From Faucicola sp902506225 (GTDB lineage: Bacteria > Pseudomonadota > Gammaproteobacteria > Pseudomonadales > Moraxellaceae), in NCBI GenBank assembly GCA_902506225.1, contig LR733345.1, positions 806,001 through 870,000 on the forward strand: a stretch of 64,000 bases of DNA, read 5' to 3'. Shown in pieces: positions 25,025 through 32,651 of the stretch. Numbering within the stretch: position 1 is the stretch's first letter; each line of letters begins with the position of its first letter. A program made the position numbers and the translations under genes. The notes beneath the pieces were generated by a model that ran no database searches, had not been told where the DNA came from, and saw only the letters and a list, made by a program, of their open reading frames with translations.

Positions 25025-26722
25025 TTAATCAGTGCCATATTCTTGGCGTTTTGTGGCAAAAAAGCGCTCAAGTCGATCCATCGCTTCATGCAAATCTGAT
25101 GCATTGGGCAAAAATACCACACGAAAATGGTCAGGCGCATGCCAGTTAAAACCCGTACCTTGTACCATCAATACTTTTTCTTGCAGTAATAATTCCATCA
25201 TAAACTGCATATCATCTTCGATTGGATAAATGTCACGGTCAATTTTTGGGAAACAATAAAACGCCCCTTGTGGCATGGTACATGAGATACCTTTAATGGC
25301 GTTTAGGCGCTCGATAGCGATGTTGCGCTGCTGATACAGGCGACCGGTTGGTGCGGTCAAGGCTTGCATACTTTGATAACCACCCATCGCCGTTTGAATC
25401 GCGTATTGTGAGGGGACGTTGGCACACAGCCGCATCGATGATAGCATGGTTAACCCTTCAATAAAATCAGCCGCATGGTGTTTTTTACCCGATAACATCA
25501 TCCAGCCTGAGCGAAAACCTGCGATACGGTGCGACTTTGACAAGCCATTATAGGAGATAACCAAGCAGTTTTTGGCAAGGGTGCACATCGGTACATGCAC
25601 GGCATCATCATACAGCACGCGGTCATAAATCTCATCCGCCATCAGCACAAGCCCGAGTTTTTCTGCCAGTGCCACGATTTTTTTTAAATTTTCGGTGGAA
25701 TAAAGCGCGCCTGTTGGGTTGTTTGGGTTGATGACCACAATGCCTTTGGTACGCTCATTGATTTTGCTTTCGATATCGGCAATATCTGGCTGCCAGTTGT
25801 CTGCTTCATTACACAGATAATGAACCGCTTTACCCCCTGCCAAATTCGTCGCCGCTGTCCAAAGCGGGTAGTCAGGCATAGGAATCAGCACTTCATCGCC
25901 ATCATCGAGTAACGCTTGCATGGTCATCACAATCAGTTCAGAGACGCCATTGCCCAAATACACATCGGCAACGTCCACCGCTTCTAACAATCCTTTGGCT
26001 TGGTAATACTGCAAAATCGCTTTACGCGCGGCAAAAATCCCTTGAGAGTCTGAATAGCCAATCGCATTGGGCAAATTCATCGCCACATCTGATAAAATCT
26101 CTTGCGGTGCTTCAAACCCAAATGGGGCAGGGTTGCCGACATTGAGTTTGATGATTTTATGACCTTGTGTCTCCATGCGGTTGGCAGTTTGTAGCAAAGG
26201 ACCGCGAATGTCATAGCACACGTTTTGCAGTTTGTTGGATTTGTTCAAAGTTTTCATGGTAGATACATCACTACTAGGTTTGGGATTGGGTTTGGGATTC
26301 GGTGTGGGATTCGGTGTGGGATGGTTTGGTTGAAAATTGGTAGCAGCAGGCGTCGTCGGTTGAGCCGTTTGAACCTGCCGCGGGTTCGCTTGATTGGCAT
26401 CGGTTGATGCTTGTGCTACAGTAGCATCATTGAGCGTATGCGCTGCTAACGCTTGCGTGCTGACACTGACGTTATGACTATGACTTTCCACCCCAGTACC
26501 TGATAGCAAATAGCTTTCGCTGCACCCTAACAGACTGGCAAGCACAGGCAGTTTATTGGACACGATGCCATTGGAGCCGCGCTCCCAATTAGAAATCGCG
26601 GCACGGCTAACTTTAGCACCAGCTTGGGTCATTAAATCGGCAAGTTCAGCAGTGGTCAGACCTTTGCTTTTACGCAGCTGCGTCAAGCGTTGTCCAGCCG
26701 ATAGTTTAACGTCAGTGAGCAT
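25025..26722 (-). CDS. alaA: XRE helix-turn-helix domain fused to alanine aminotransferase (AlaA)
   Basis: A protein of 565 residues from the ATG at 26722. Residues ~5-75 are a Cro/C1-type DNA-binding domain (AGQRLTQLRKSKGLTTAELADLM, SRAAISNWERGSN). Residues ~85-155 are a low-complexity linker ending in Pro-Asn repeats. From M156 the sequence is a full AlaA: NVCYDIRGPLL, LNVGNPAPFGFEAP, NPNNPTGA, and the PLP lysine in NGLSKSHRIAGFRSGWM. AlaA makes alanine from pyruvate and glutamate. The order differs from MocR regulators, which have a GntR domain. A TTG at 26749 would add nine residues. Neither start has a strong ribosome-binding site. It converges on the metPS importer. Autoregulation by product or cofactor is possible but not shown. 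Confidence 0.88.
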   Translation of the reverse strand: MLTDVKLSAGQRLTQLRKSKGLTTAELADLMTQAGAKVSRAAISNWERGSNGIVSNKLPVLASLLGCSESYLLSGTGVESHSHNVSVSTQALAAHTLNDATVAQASTDANQANPRQVQTAQPTTPAATNFQPNHPTPNPTPNPKPNPKPSSDVSTMKTLNKSNKLQNVCYDIRGPLLQTANRMETQGHKIIKLNVGNPAPFGFEAPQEILSDVAMNLPNAIGYSDSQGIFAARKAILQYYQAKGLLEAVDVADVYLGNGVSELIVMTMQALLDDGDEVLIPMPDYPLWTAATNLAGGKAVHYLCNEADNWQPDIADIESKINERTKGIVVINPNNPTGALYSTENLKKIVALAEKLGLVLMADEIYDRVLYDDAVHVPMCTLAKNCLVISYNGLSKSHRIAGFRSGWMMLSGKKHHAADFIEGLTMLSSMRLCANVPSQYAIQTAMGGYQSMQALTAPTGRLYQQRNIAIERLNAIKGISCTMPQGAFYCFPKIDRDIYPIEDDMQFMMELLLQEKVLMVQGTGFNWHAPDHFRVVFLPNASDLHEAMDRLERFFATKRQEYGTD

Positions 26723-26866
26723 AGCGGGGGAATTCCGGTTGAATATCAATGAATCATATCAATTTTTGTCAGAAATACTGACAAAGTTAAAGTATAAATA
26801 TTGGCGGATAACTGCCAATAGATAAATTACGCTTGTCAGCATAATAATGCAAGAAAAACTTACAAT

Positions 26867-26911
26867 TTTTTAACTAACAACTTTTTAACTAACAACTTTT
26901 TAACTAACAAC
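26867..26911 (+). repeat. 15-bp direct repeats in the gpx leader
   Basis: TTTTTAACTAACAAC occurs three times in tandem, immediately before the AAGGAG ribosome-binding site of the peroxidase gene. Function unknown; it could arise by slippage. Confidence 0.7.
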
Positions 26912-26924
26912 AAGGAGATTTGCT

Positions 26925-27416
26925 ATGGAAGATTTTTACCAATTGTCCGCGACCGATATTCGAGGTCAGCTATTTGATTTTGACACCCTTAGAGGTAAAG
27001 TCGTATTGATTGTGAATACCGCGAGCAAATGCGGCTTTACCCCACAGTTTGAGGGCTTAGAAAAGCTATACCAAGCTTACAAAGACCAAGGATTGGTGGT
27101 ATTGGGTTTTCCCTGCAACCAATTTGGTCAGCAAGATCCCGGCAGTGAAGCGCAAATTAGTGAGTTTTGCCAAATCAATTATGGCGTGACCTTTCCGATG
27201 ATGGCGAAAGTTGACGTCAATGGTAAAGACACCCATCCTGTTTATCAGTTTTTAAAATCACAGCCACAAGGCAAGGGTATGTTGGGTGACGCCATTAAAT
27301 GGAACTTTACTAAGTTTTTAGTTGACCCACACGGCAGAGTCGTAGATCGTTTTGCACCGACCAAAGCCCCCCAGGACCTTGAGGCGGATATCAAAGCACT
27401 ACTGGCGCAACAATGA
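26925..27416 (+). CDS. Glutathione peroxidase family protein (thiol peroxidase type)
   Basis: A protein of 163 residues. Catalytic Cys C36 is in NTASKCGFTPQ. The GPx signature GFPCNQFG follows, and the catalytic Gln and Trp are in NQFGQQ and KWNFTKFLV. C82 (SEFCQINYG) could be the resolving cysteine, which would make the enzyme thioredoxin-dependent, as most bacterial members are. The ATG has AAGGAG at 8 bp. It lies alone, divergent from the aminotransferase, and its leader carries three 15-bp repeats. Confidence 0.92.
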   Translation: MEDFYQLSATDIRGQLFDFDTLRGKVVLIVNTASKCGFTPQFEGLEKLYQAYKDQGLVVLGFPCNQFGQQDPGSEAQISEFCQINYGVTFPMMAKVDVNGKDTHPVYQFLKSQPQGKGMLGDAIKWNFTKFLVDPHGRVVDRFAPTKAPQDLEADIKALLAQQ

Positions 27417-27441
27417 GAAAAAGCGGGAGAGAAAAAAATAA

Positions 27442-27472
27442 AAAGGATTTAATTGGGGGAATTAAATCCTTT
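27442..27472 (+). terminator. Hairpin downstream of the GPx gene
   Basis: AAAGGATTTAATT-GGGGG-AATTAAATCCTTT, a perfect 13-bp stem with only a short T run. A probable terminator. Confidence 0.6.
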
Positions 27473-27635
27473 GGGTGACAAGCGATAGAGACATTGTTAT
27501 TATTGTTATCTTATTATTCTTATTATTAGCTATGACCTTGCTGGCCATGTAAGTATGATAGGGTTTTTATGTGACAACCACATGACATGCTAAGCAAAAT
27601 TTTTTAAAAAATTTAACATTTGCCAAAAAAAATCG

Positions 27636-27663
27636 TTGACAGCAAAAATAAATTCTCTATAAT
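27636..27663 (+). promoter_or_regulatory. Promoter of the tRNA-Val/tRNA-Asp unit
   Basis: Consensus TTGACA (27636-27641) and TATAAT (27658-27663) with a 16-bp spacer, 16 bp before the tRNA-Val gene. Confidence 0.85.
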
Positions 27664-27679
27664 ACCCACCACAGACGAT

Positions 27680-27755
27680 GGGTCGTTAGCTCAGTTGGTA
27701 GAGCGTCTGCCTTACACGCAGAATGTCGGCGGTTCGAATCCGTCACGACCCACCA
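27680..27755 (+). tRNA. tRNA-Val (anticodon TAC)
   Basis: A 76-nt cloverleaf. Acceptor GGGTCGT pairs with ACGACCC, the anticodon loop is CTTACAC, the T loop is GTTCGAATC, and CCA is encoded. Confidence 0.96.
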
Positions 27756-27791
27756 ATTTGACAAGTTTGGGTCATCGTCACCAGCTACCGT

Positions 27792-27868
27792 GCAGTGGTA
27801 GTTCAGTTGGTTAGAATACCGGCCTGTCACGCCGGGGGTCGCGGGTTCGAGTCCCGTCCGCTGCGCCA
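27792..27868 (+). tRNA. tRNA-Asp (anticodon GTC)
   Basis: A 77-nt cloverleaf. Acceptor GCAGTGG pairs with CCGCTGC (one G-T pair), the anticodon loop is CTGTCAC, and CCA is encoded. It lies 36 bp after tRNA-Val in the same transcript. Confidence 0.96.
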
Positions 27869-27911
27869 CTTATTTTAGTGGATTTAAAAACAAAATTTTT
27901 AAAGTTTTATG

Positions 27912-27943
27912 CCTCAAATCTCCCCTGATTTGAGGTTTTTTTT
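27912..27943 (+). terminator. tRNA-Val/Asp terminator
   Basis: CCTCAAATC-TCCCCT-GATTTGAGG followed by TTTTTTTT. Confidence 0.92.
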
Positions 27944-28080
27944 GGCTTAAATTTTATACCAAGTTATTGATTTTAAAAAATATATTATTTTATACATTTT
28001 TCTGTTGATGTGATTAGGAAAATTGATTTTGATTGTTAAGTTGAAAATATATCTATTTTTAACATTTAAGTAAAACTCAC

Positions 28081-28123
28081 GTGACCAAACGCTTGTGACC
28101 AAAACGTGACCATTTTGTGACCA
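28081..28123 (+). repeat. Four GTGACCA motifs upstream of the BCCT gene
   Basis: GTGACCA begins at 28081, 28095, 28106 and 28117, so the last three are spaced 11 bp apart, about one helical turn. The array ends 6 bp before the TTG start. It may be a protein-binding site or a slipped repeat; no known regulator is assigned. Confidence 0.7.
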
Positions 28124-28129
28124 AAAATT

Positions 28130-29686
28130 TTGGCTGACGGTCTGTTAGGGTCACCCGCCAATTATTTTAGTGAGTTGGCAGGTGAGGTTTTTAGCCAACT
28201 GCAGTCTTTTATTACCCACCGTTTTCGTTGGCTTTTTATCATTTTGATGAATGTCACGGTGGTGTTTAGTCTATATATTGCCTTGAGTCGTTATGGCGAT
28301 ATTCGGCTTGGCCATCAGACAGAGCATCCTGAGTATAGCTTACTGTCATGGTTTGGGATGCTGTTTAGTGCAGGGATTGGGATTGGTCTGTTATATTGGG
28401 GGACGGCAGAGCCGTTATATCATTTTATGGCGCCTCCGATGGGGCAAGCTGAGACCGTAGAAGCGGCTAAACAAGCGATGAGTATTTCGTTTTTGCATTG
28501 GGGGATTCATGCGTGGGCGTTGTATTGTGTCGTAGCGTTGTCATTGGCGTATTTTCATTATCGCCGTGGCTTGCCGTTGTCGATTCGCTCGGTGCTGTAC
28601 CCGTTGATTGGTCAAAAAATCTATGGCAAATGGGGGCATGTGGTCGATACCCTTGCGGTGTTTGGCACGATGTTTGGGGTGGTGACTTCCTTGGGGCTGG
28701 GTGCGATGCAAATCAACGCAGGCTTTAGCAATGTGTTTGGTATTCCCAACAATGTCCCGGTACAGCTTTGTCTGATTGCGATTATCACCGCGATGGCGAC
28801 GCTATCAGTGATGATGGGGCTGGATAAAGGGATTAAACGCTTGAGCGATATCAATATTGTGCTGACTGTGTTGCTGCTTGGCTTTATGTTATTTTTTGGT
28901 CCGACCCAGTTTATCATCGATAGTTTTATTGAAAATATCGGCAATTATGTCAGTCAACTTATTCCACTAGGATTTTGGAGTGAGGCGTATAGCAATACGG
29001 ATTGGCAGGCAAATTGGACGATTTTTTATTGGGCATGGTGGGTGAGTTGGTCGCCATTTGTGGGAATTTTTGTGGCGCGTATTTCTCGGGGTCGTACTAT
29101 CAGAGAGTTTATTTTTGGGGTGTTATTTATCCCGATGCTGTTGTTGTTCTTTTGGTTTACCACCTTTGGCGGCAGCGCGGTACACATGGAATTGATGGGT
29201 AATTATGGGCTGATAGAAGCAGTCAAAGCCGATTATGGTAGTGCAATTTTTAAACTGATTGAATATTATCCTTTAACCAAGCCTTTGACGCTGGTGATTG
29301 TGGTGATGATTATGTTGTGGTTCGTTACTTCGTCAGATTCGGCAAGCCTTGTGATTGATATGCTCACCGCAGGCGGCGATACCAATCCGCCAAAAATCCA
29401 GCGGTTATTTTGGGCATTGAGCCAAGGGGTGATTGCTGCGGTATTATTGGTGGCAGGGGGGTTATCTGCGTTGCAAGCGGTCGCGATTATTGCAGGCTTT
29501 CCGTTTGCCATCGTGGTGTTTGTAATGATGTATTGCTTATGGCGAGGGCTAACACGCGATAGATTGACCTTGTACCGTAATCAACAATGGTATATCACGG
29601 CAGAGTCTGCTGAGCATAATTCAGCCAATGAGTTTATTGATGAACATTTATTGCTGGGTCCGCCCGTGGTGGCTAAAGATGACTAA
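28130..29686 (+). CDS. BCCT-family transporter, apparently lacking the first helix
   Basis: A protein of 518 residues of the betaine/choline/carnitine transporter family. Signature segments are present: ALSRYGDIRLG, SWFGMLFSAGIGIGLLYWGTAEP, and WAWWVSWSPFVGIFVARISRGRTIREF with the Trp-rich substrate box. Family members usually have an additional N-terminal helix of ~45 residues before the part aligned to FITHRFRWLFIILMNVTVVF; here only MADGLLGSPANYFSELAGEV precedes it. The frame is closed by TGA 12 bp upstream of the TTG, so no longer start is possible without a sequencing error. It could be an 11-helix variant or a 5'-damaged gene. Substrate cannot be told. Confidence 0.82.
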   Translation: MADGLLGSPANYFSELAGEVFSQLQSFITHRFRWLFIILMNVTVVFSLYIALSRYGDIRLGHQTEHPEYSLLSWFGMLFSAGIGIGLLYWGTAEPLYHFMAPPMGQAETVEAAKQAMSISFLHWGIHAWALYCVVALSLAYFHYRRGLPLSIRSVLYPLIGQKIYGKWGHVVDTLAVFGTMFGVVTSLGLGAMQINAGFSNVFGIPNNVPVQLCLIAIITAMATLSVMMGLDKGIKRLSDINIVLTVLLLGFMLFFGPTQFIIDSFIENIGNYVSQLIPLGFWSEAYSNTDWQANWTIFYWAWWVSWSPFVGIFVARISRGRTIREFIFGVLFIPMLLLFFWFTTFGGSAVHMELMGNYGLIEAVKADYGSAIFKLIEYYPLTKPLTLVIVVMIMLWFVTSSDSASLVIDMLTAGGDTNPPKIQRLFWALSQGVIAAVLLVAGGLSALQAVAIIAGFPFAIVVFVMMYCLWRGLTRDRLTLYRNQQWYITAESAEHNSANEFIDEHLLLGPPVVAKDD

Positions 29687-29893
29687 TATTGTTTTTCTTG
29701 ATTAACATAAATAGACGGGTGCAAGCATCGCAAAGCTGATGCCCGTCTAGGCAGTTAACCAATGGACGTCAATTGACAGAGTAACAGCCTAGACATGCGT
29801 TACAAAGAAAAACGCTATAACAAATGCCTAATCTATGGCAATATTTGATATGCCCATAAAATTGTATACCCATCAAATAATGAGGAAACCCCA

Positions 29894-30427
29894 ATGAGCA
29901 AGCCTGAAAAACCTTTTATTGCGCTTAATATCGCAATCTTAACTGTATCAGACACCCGCAGTTTAGAAGAAGATACCTCTGGTAAATACCTAGCCGATAG
30001 CCTTGTCGAATCAGGGCATACCCTGGCGGAGAGAGCCATACGCACCGATGATATTTATCAAATCCGTGCGATCGTGAGTCAATGGATTGCCGACCCTGCG
30101 ATTCACGCTATCATTACCACTGGTGGGACAGGTTTTTATATCCGTGACCAAATCCCTGAAGCCCTAAGCCCGCTGTTTGATAAAGAAGTACAAGGTTTTG
30201 GTGAGATGTTCCGCGCGCTATCTCGTGATGAAATCGGCATGTCGACCTTGCAATCTCGTGCCCTAGCAGGCATGGCGAATAATACGGTGATTTTTTGTTT
30301 ACCTGGCTCTTCGGGTGCCTGTCGCACAGGCTGGGAAGGCATTATCAAAGAACAGCTCGACAACCGTACCCGTCCATGTAACTTTGTGCCGCATCTGATG
30401 CGTGAAAATCCAAAACATGACCATTAA
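29894..30427 (+). CDS. moaB: Molybdenum cofactor biosynthesis protein MoaB (MPT adenylyltransferase family)
   Basis: A protein of 177 residues. MoaB/MogA proteins activate molybdopterin by adenylation before Mo insertion. The N-terminal IAILTVSDTRSLEEDTSG and the MPT-binding ITTGGTGFYIRDQIPEA, with PGSSGACRTGWEGIIKEQL, are family signatures. GAGGAAA precedes the ATG. It overlaps mobA by 11 bp. Together they supply the cofactor for the nitrate reductase gene 10 kb downstream. Confidence 0.93.
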   Translation: MSKPEKPFIALNIAILTVSDTRSLEEDTSGKYLADSLVESGHTLAERAIRTDDIYQIRAIVSQWIADPAIHAIITTGGTGFYIRDQIPEALSPLFDKEVQGFGEMFRALSRDEIGMSTLQSRALAGMANNTVIFCLPGSSGACRTGWEGIIKEQLDNRTRPCNFVPHLMRENPKHDH

Positions 30428-31028
30428 ATTGGCAGGGGTGGTGATTTTGGCGGGGGGTGAATCATCTCGGATGGGTTCGCCCAAGGCGTTATTAAGCTTG
30501 CCAAATGGCGAAACTTTGCTTGATTTTCATATTCGTCATGCCAAACGCTTAAATGTCCCTGTCATGGTGGCGGATAATGGTAAGCGCTTATGTCATGATG
30601 CAACCGTCAAAATCATTGATGATTATGTGCCAAATCAACAAGATGGCAAAGGAGCAGGGGCGTTATCAGCCATGGCAAGTGCCATGAATCAAGTCATGTC
30701 TCCTTGCCATTATTTACTGGTGATAAGCTGTGATAGTTTGGTTCATGCCCATCAAGTTTTTGATAAGTTGCATTATGCGGTAACCGATAATGAAGCGGTG
30801 ATTTATTTAAAAGCTGAAAAGGATTATCCATTGTTGGGTTTGTATCGTACGGATTTATTAATAAAATTATACGATTATTTGGATAAGGGGCAGCGTGCAG
30901 TGATGAAGTTTTTGGCGGATAAAAAAATACAAACCGCTGCATTGCCAAATGAATGGATAGCTTTAGCAAATTTTAATACCAAAAACGAATTTGATCTGGC
31001 GTTGAACTCACTCAATGAAATAGGATAA
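30417..31028 (+). CDS. mobA: Molybdenum cofactor guanylyltransferase
   Basis: A protein of 203 residues from the ATG at 30417, which overlaps the moaB stop. MobA attaches GMP to Mo-MPT to give the bis-MGD cofactor used by the DMSO-reductase family, to which NasA belongs. The nucleotide-binding motif VVILAGGESSRMGSPKALL is at the N-terminus, and LLVISCDS (metal-binding Asp) is central. A GTG at 30402 would add five residues. The moaB-mobA overlap implies translational coupling. Confidence 0.9.
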   Translation: MTIKLAGVVILAGGESSRMGSPKALLSLPNGETLLDFHIRHAKRLNVPVMVADNGKRLCHDATVKIIDDYVPNQQDGKGAGALSAMASAMNQVMSPCHYLLVISCDSLVHAHQVFDKLHYAVTDNEAVIYLKAEKDYPLLGLYRTDLLIKLYDYLDKGQRAVMKFLADKKIQTAALPNEWIALANFNTKNEFDLALNSLNEIG

Positions 31029-31119
31029 ATAGGTCAAATTTTGGGAAATTATTCACATTAACAGCATATAAAATAATTTCATCAATTAATGGGAGGATTA
31101 AGGGTATGAGTTAAAATTT

Positions 31120-31135
31120 AGGCATGGTAATTGCA
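31120..31135 (+). promoter_or_regulatory. Sigma-54 (-24/-12) promoter of cobA
   Basis: AGGCATGGTAATTGCA fits the consensus TGGCAYRNNNNTTGCW except for the first base. It lies 40 bp before the cobA ATG and is one of four such matches in the nitrate island. Confidence 0.65.
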
Positions 31136-31174
31136 TTTTTAAATTACCTTGTTTGATTATGTTGGAAAACTGCT

Positions 31175-32035
31175 ATGCCTTCAATCAGTAGCCCTGTGAG
31201 TGTTGAATTTTTTGCCAATGACAGCGTGAAAGAAAATCGTTTTGACCTTCTTACAGCCCCCAAACATGCAAAATCTGTACAAAATCAGGGCAAAGTGTAT
31301 CTTGTTGGTGCAGGAACCGGTGACCCTGAACTCTTGACCATCAAAGCTTATAAAACCATCTTGCAAGCGGATGTGATTTGTTATGACAATTTGGTGAGTG
31401 ATGAGATTTTGGCAATTAATACAACGGCAGAAAAAATCTATGTGGGTAAAAAATGCCACCAACACAGCATGTCCCAGCAAGACATCAATGGCTTATTAGT
31501 CACCCTAGCCCAACAAGGCAAAACTATTGTACGCTTAAAGTCGGGTGACCCGTTTATCTTTGGGCGTGGCGGTGAAGAAATGCAAACCGTGATTGGTGCA
31601 GGGGTGGCGTGTGAGTCGATTGCAGGCATTACCACCGCGCTAGCAGTTGCCAATAGCGTCAATATTCCGCTCACCCATCGTGACTATGCGCAATCCGTCA
31701 AATTTGTGACAGGATTCTTGAAGGCAGACACGCCAAATGAACAATATGCAGAGCTGCTTGCCGATAATCAAACGGTGGTGTTTTATATGGGATTAAATAC
31801 CTTGCCAAATTTAACCCAAGGTCTGTTGCAAGCGGGTAAATCAGCCGATACACCATTTGCGATTATTGCCAATGTCAGTCGTCCTAACGAGCAAGTTTTG
31901 GTGGCTACGCTAAGCACCATTCAAGCATTGCAAAATGACGCTAAACTGCCATCCCCTGCGGTGATGATTATGGGCGATGTGGTATCGCTGTATCATCAAT
32001 TAAATACGCCTACTTTAACGTATGCCGCATTGTAG
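31175..32035 (+). CDS. cobA: Uroporphyrinogen-III C-methyltransferase (SUMT)
   Basis: A protein of 286 residues. It methylates uroporphyrinogen III twice with SAM to precorrin-2, the route to sirohaem, the nitrite reductase cofactor. After a ~38-residue N-terminal extension come the SUMT signatures VYLVGAGTGDPELLTIKA, VRLKSGDPFIFGRGGEE, and PLTHRDYAQSVKFVTGF. The oxidase/chelatase domain of CysG is absent, so that step must be encoded elsewhere. It is preceded by a -24/-12 promoter and convergent with nirD. Placement within the nitrate island points to sirohaem rather than cobalamin. Confidence 0.92.
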   Translation: MPSISSPVSVEFFANDSVKENRFDLLTAPKHAKSVQNQGKVYLVGAGTGDPELLTIKAYKTILQADVICYDNLVSDEILAINTTAEKIYVGKKCHQHSMSQQDINGLLVTLAQQGKTIVRLKSGDPFIFGRGGEEMQTVIGAGVACESIAGITTALAVANSVNIPLTHRDYAQSVKFVTGFLKADTPNEQYAELLADNQTVVFYMGLNTLPNLTQGLLQAGKSADTPFAIIANVSRPNEQVLVATLSTIQALQNDAKLPSPAVMIMGDVVSLYHQLNTPTLTYAAL

Positions 32036-32163
32036 CATTGTTGGGATGATAAGACTGTACAGATTGTAGCCATAATTAATCGGTTAATCAGTAATTAGTC
32101 AGAGTGAAAACTATGATGACAGAGGGGCGCTGAATGCTTGCCCTCTATTGTTGTCACCACCTA

Positions 32164-32206
32164 AAACATAAAAAAGGCATGCGGTTTTCATGCCTTTTTT
32201 ATGTTT
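32164..32206 (+). terminator. Strong bidirectional terminator between cobA and nirD
   Basis: A perfect 18-bp stem, AAACATAAAAAAGGCATG with its complement, around a 7-nt loop CGGTTTT, including A6/T6 runs that act in both directions. Confidence 0.92.
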
Positions 32207-32263
32207 GTGAGAATGTTGTGCGGGGTTTGGGCAAATTCAATATGTCCTTACAGTTAATAAAGA

Positions 32264-32584
32264 CTAAATCATTACCACGCCATTGGTCACGCTCACAGGA
32301 TACGATTTTAACGCCACTTGCTCATCATCAATGCATTTACCTGTCGCCAACTCAAAGCGTTGTTTGTACATGGGTGATGCGACATATCGTACCTTTTTCC
32401 CGTCAATTTCACAGCTACCCAGTAGTCCACGAGAGATAACATTGGCTTGGCTAAAAGGGTCAAAGTTGTGCATGGCAAAAACGTCATCATTTTGGGTACG
32501 AAAGATCGCGACTTGCTCGCCGCCCACTAATGCACATACGCCTGTTTCTGGGATAATATCATCAAGTTTACAGATTTCATTCAT
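32264..32584 (-). CDS. nirD: Nitrite reductase (NADH) small subunit
   Basis: A protein of 106 residues with the Rieske-like fold of NirD. The family pattern ICKLDDIIPETGVCALVGGEQVAIFRT, FAMHNFDPFSQANVISRGLLG and VASPMYKQRFELATGKC is clear. The Rieske Cys/His cluster ligands are replaced, as is normal in NirD, which does not bind an FeS centre. It works with NirB in cytoplasmic reduction of nitrite to ammonia. It lies 67 bp after nirB on the same strand. Confidence 0.94.
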   Translation of the reverse strand: MNEICKLDDIIPETGVCALVGGEQVAIFRTQNDDVFAMHNFDPFSQANVISRGLLGSCEIDGKKVRYVASPMYKQRFELATGKCIDDEQVALKSYPVSVTNGVVMI

Positions 32585-32651
32585 CGTAATTTTCCATTAT
32601 TTTGATTGAAAATGGCAAGCTAAATTAGCGCCATTTTGCTATTGTTAACCA

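Noticed and set aside
25025..26722. Classification of the aminotransferase fusion as a MocR/PdxR regulator
   Set aside because: The DNA-binding domain is XRE-type, not GntR, and the aminotransferase half matches catalytic AlaA closely.
29836..29851. TGGCAATATTTGATAT upstream of moaB as a fifth sigma-54 promoter
   Set aside because: The spacing to the -12 element is one base short and the GC of the -12 box is missing.
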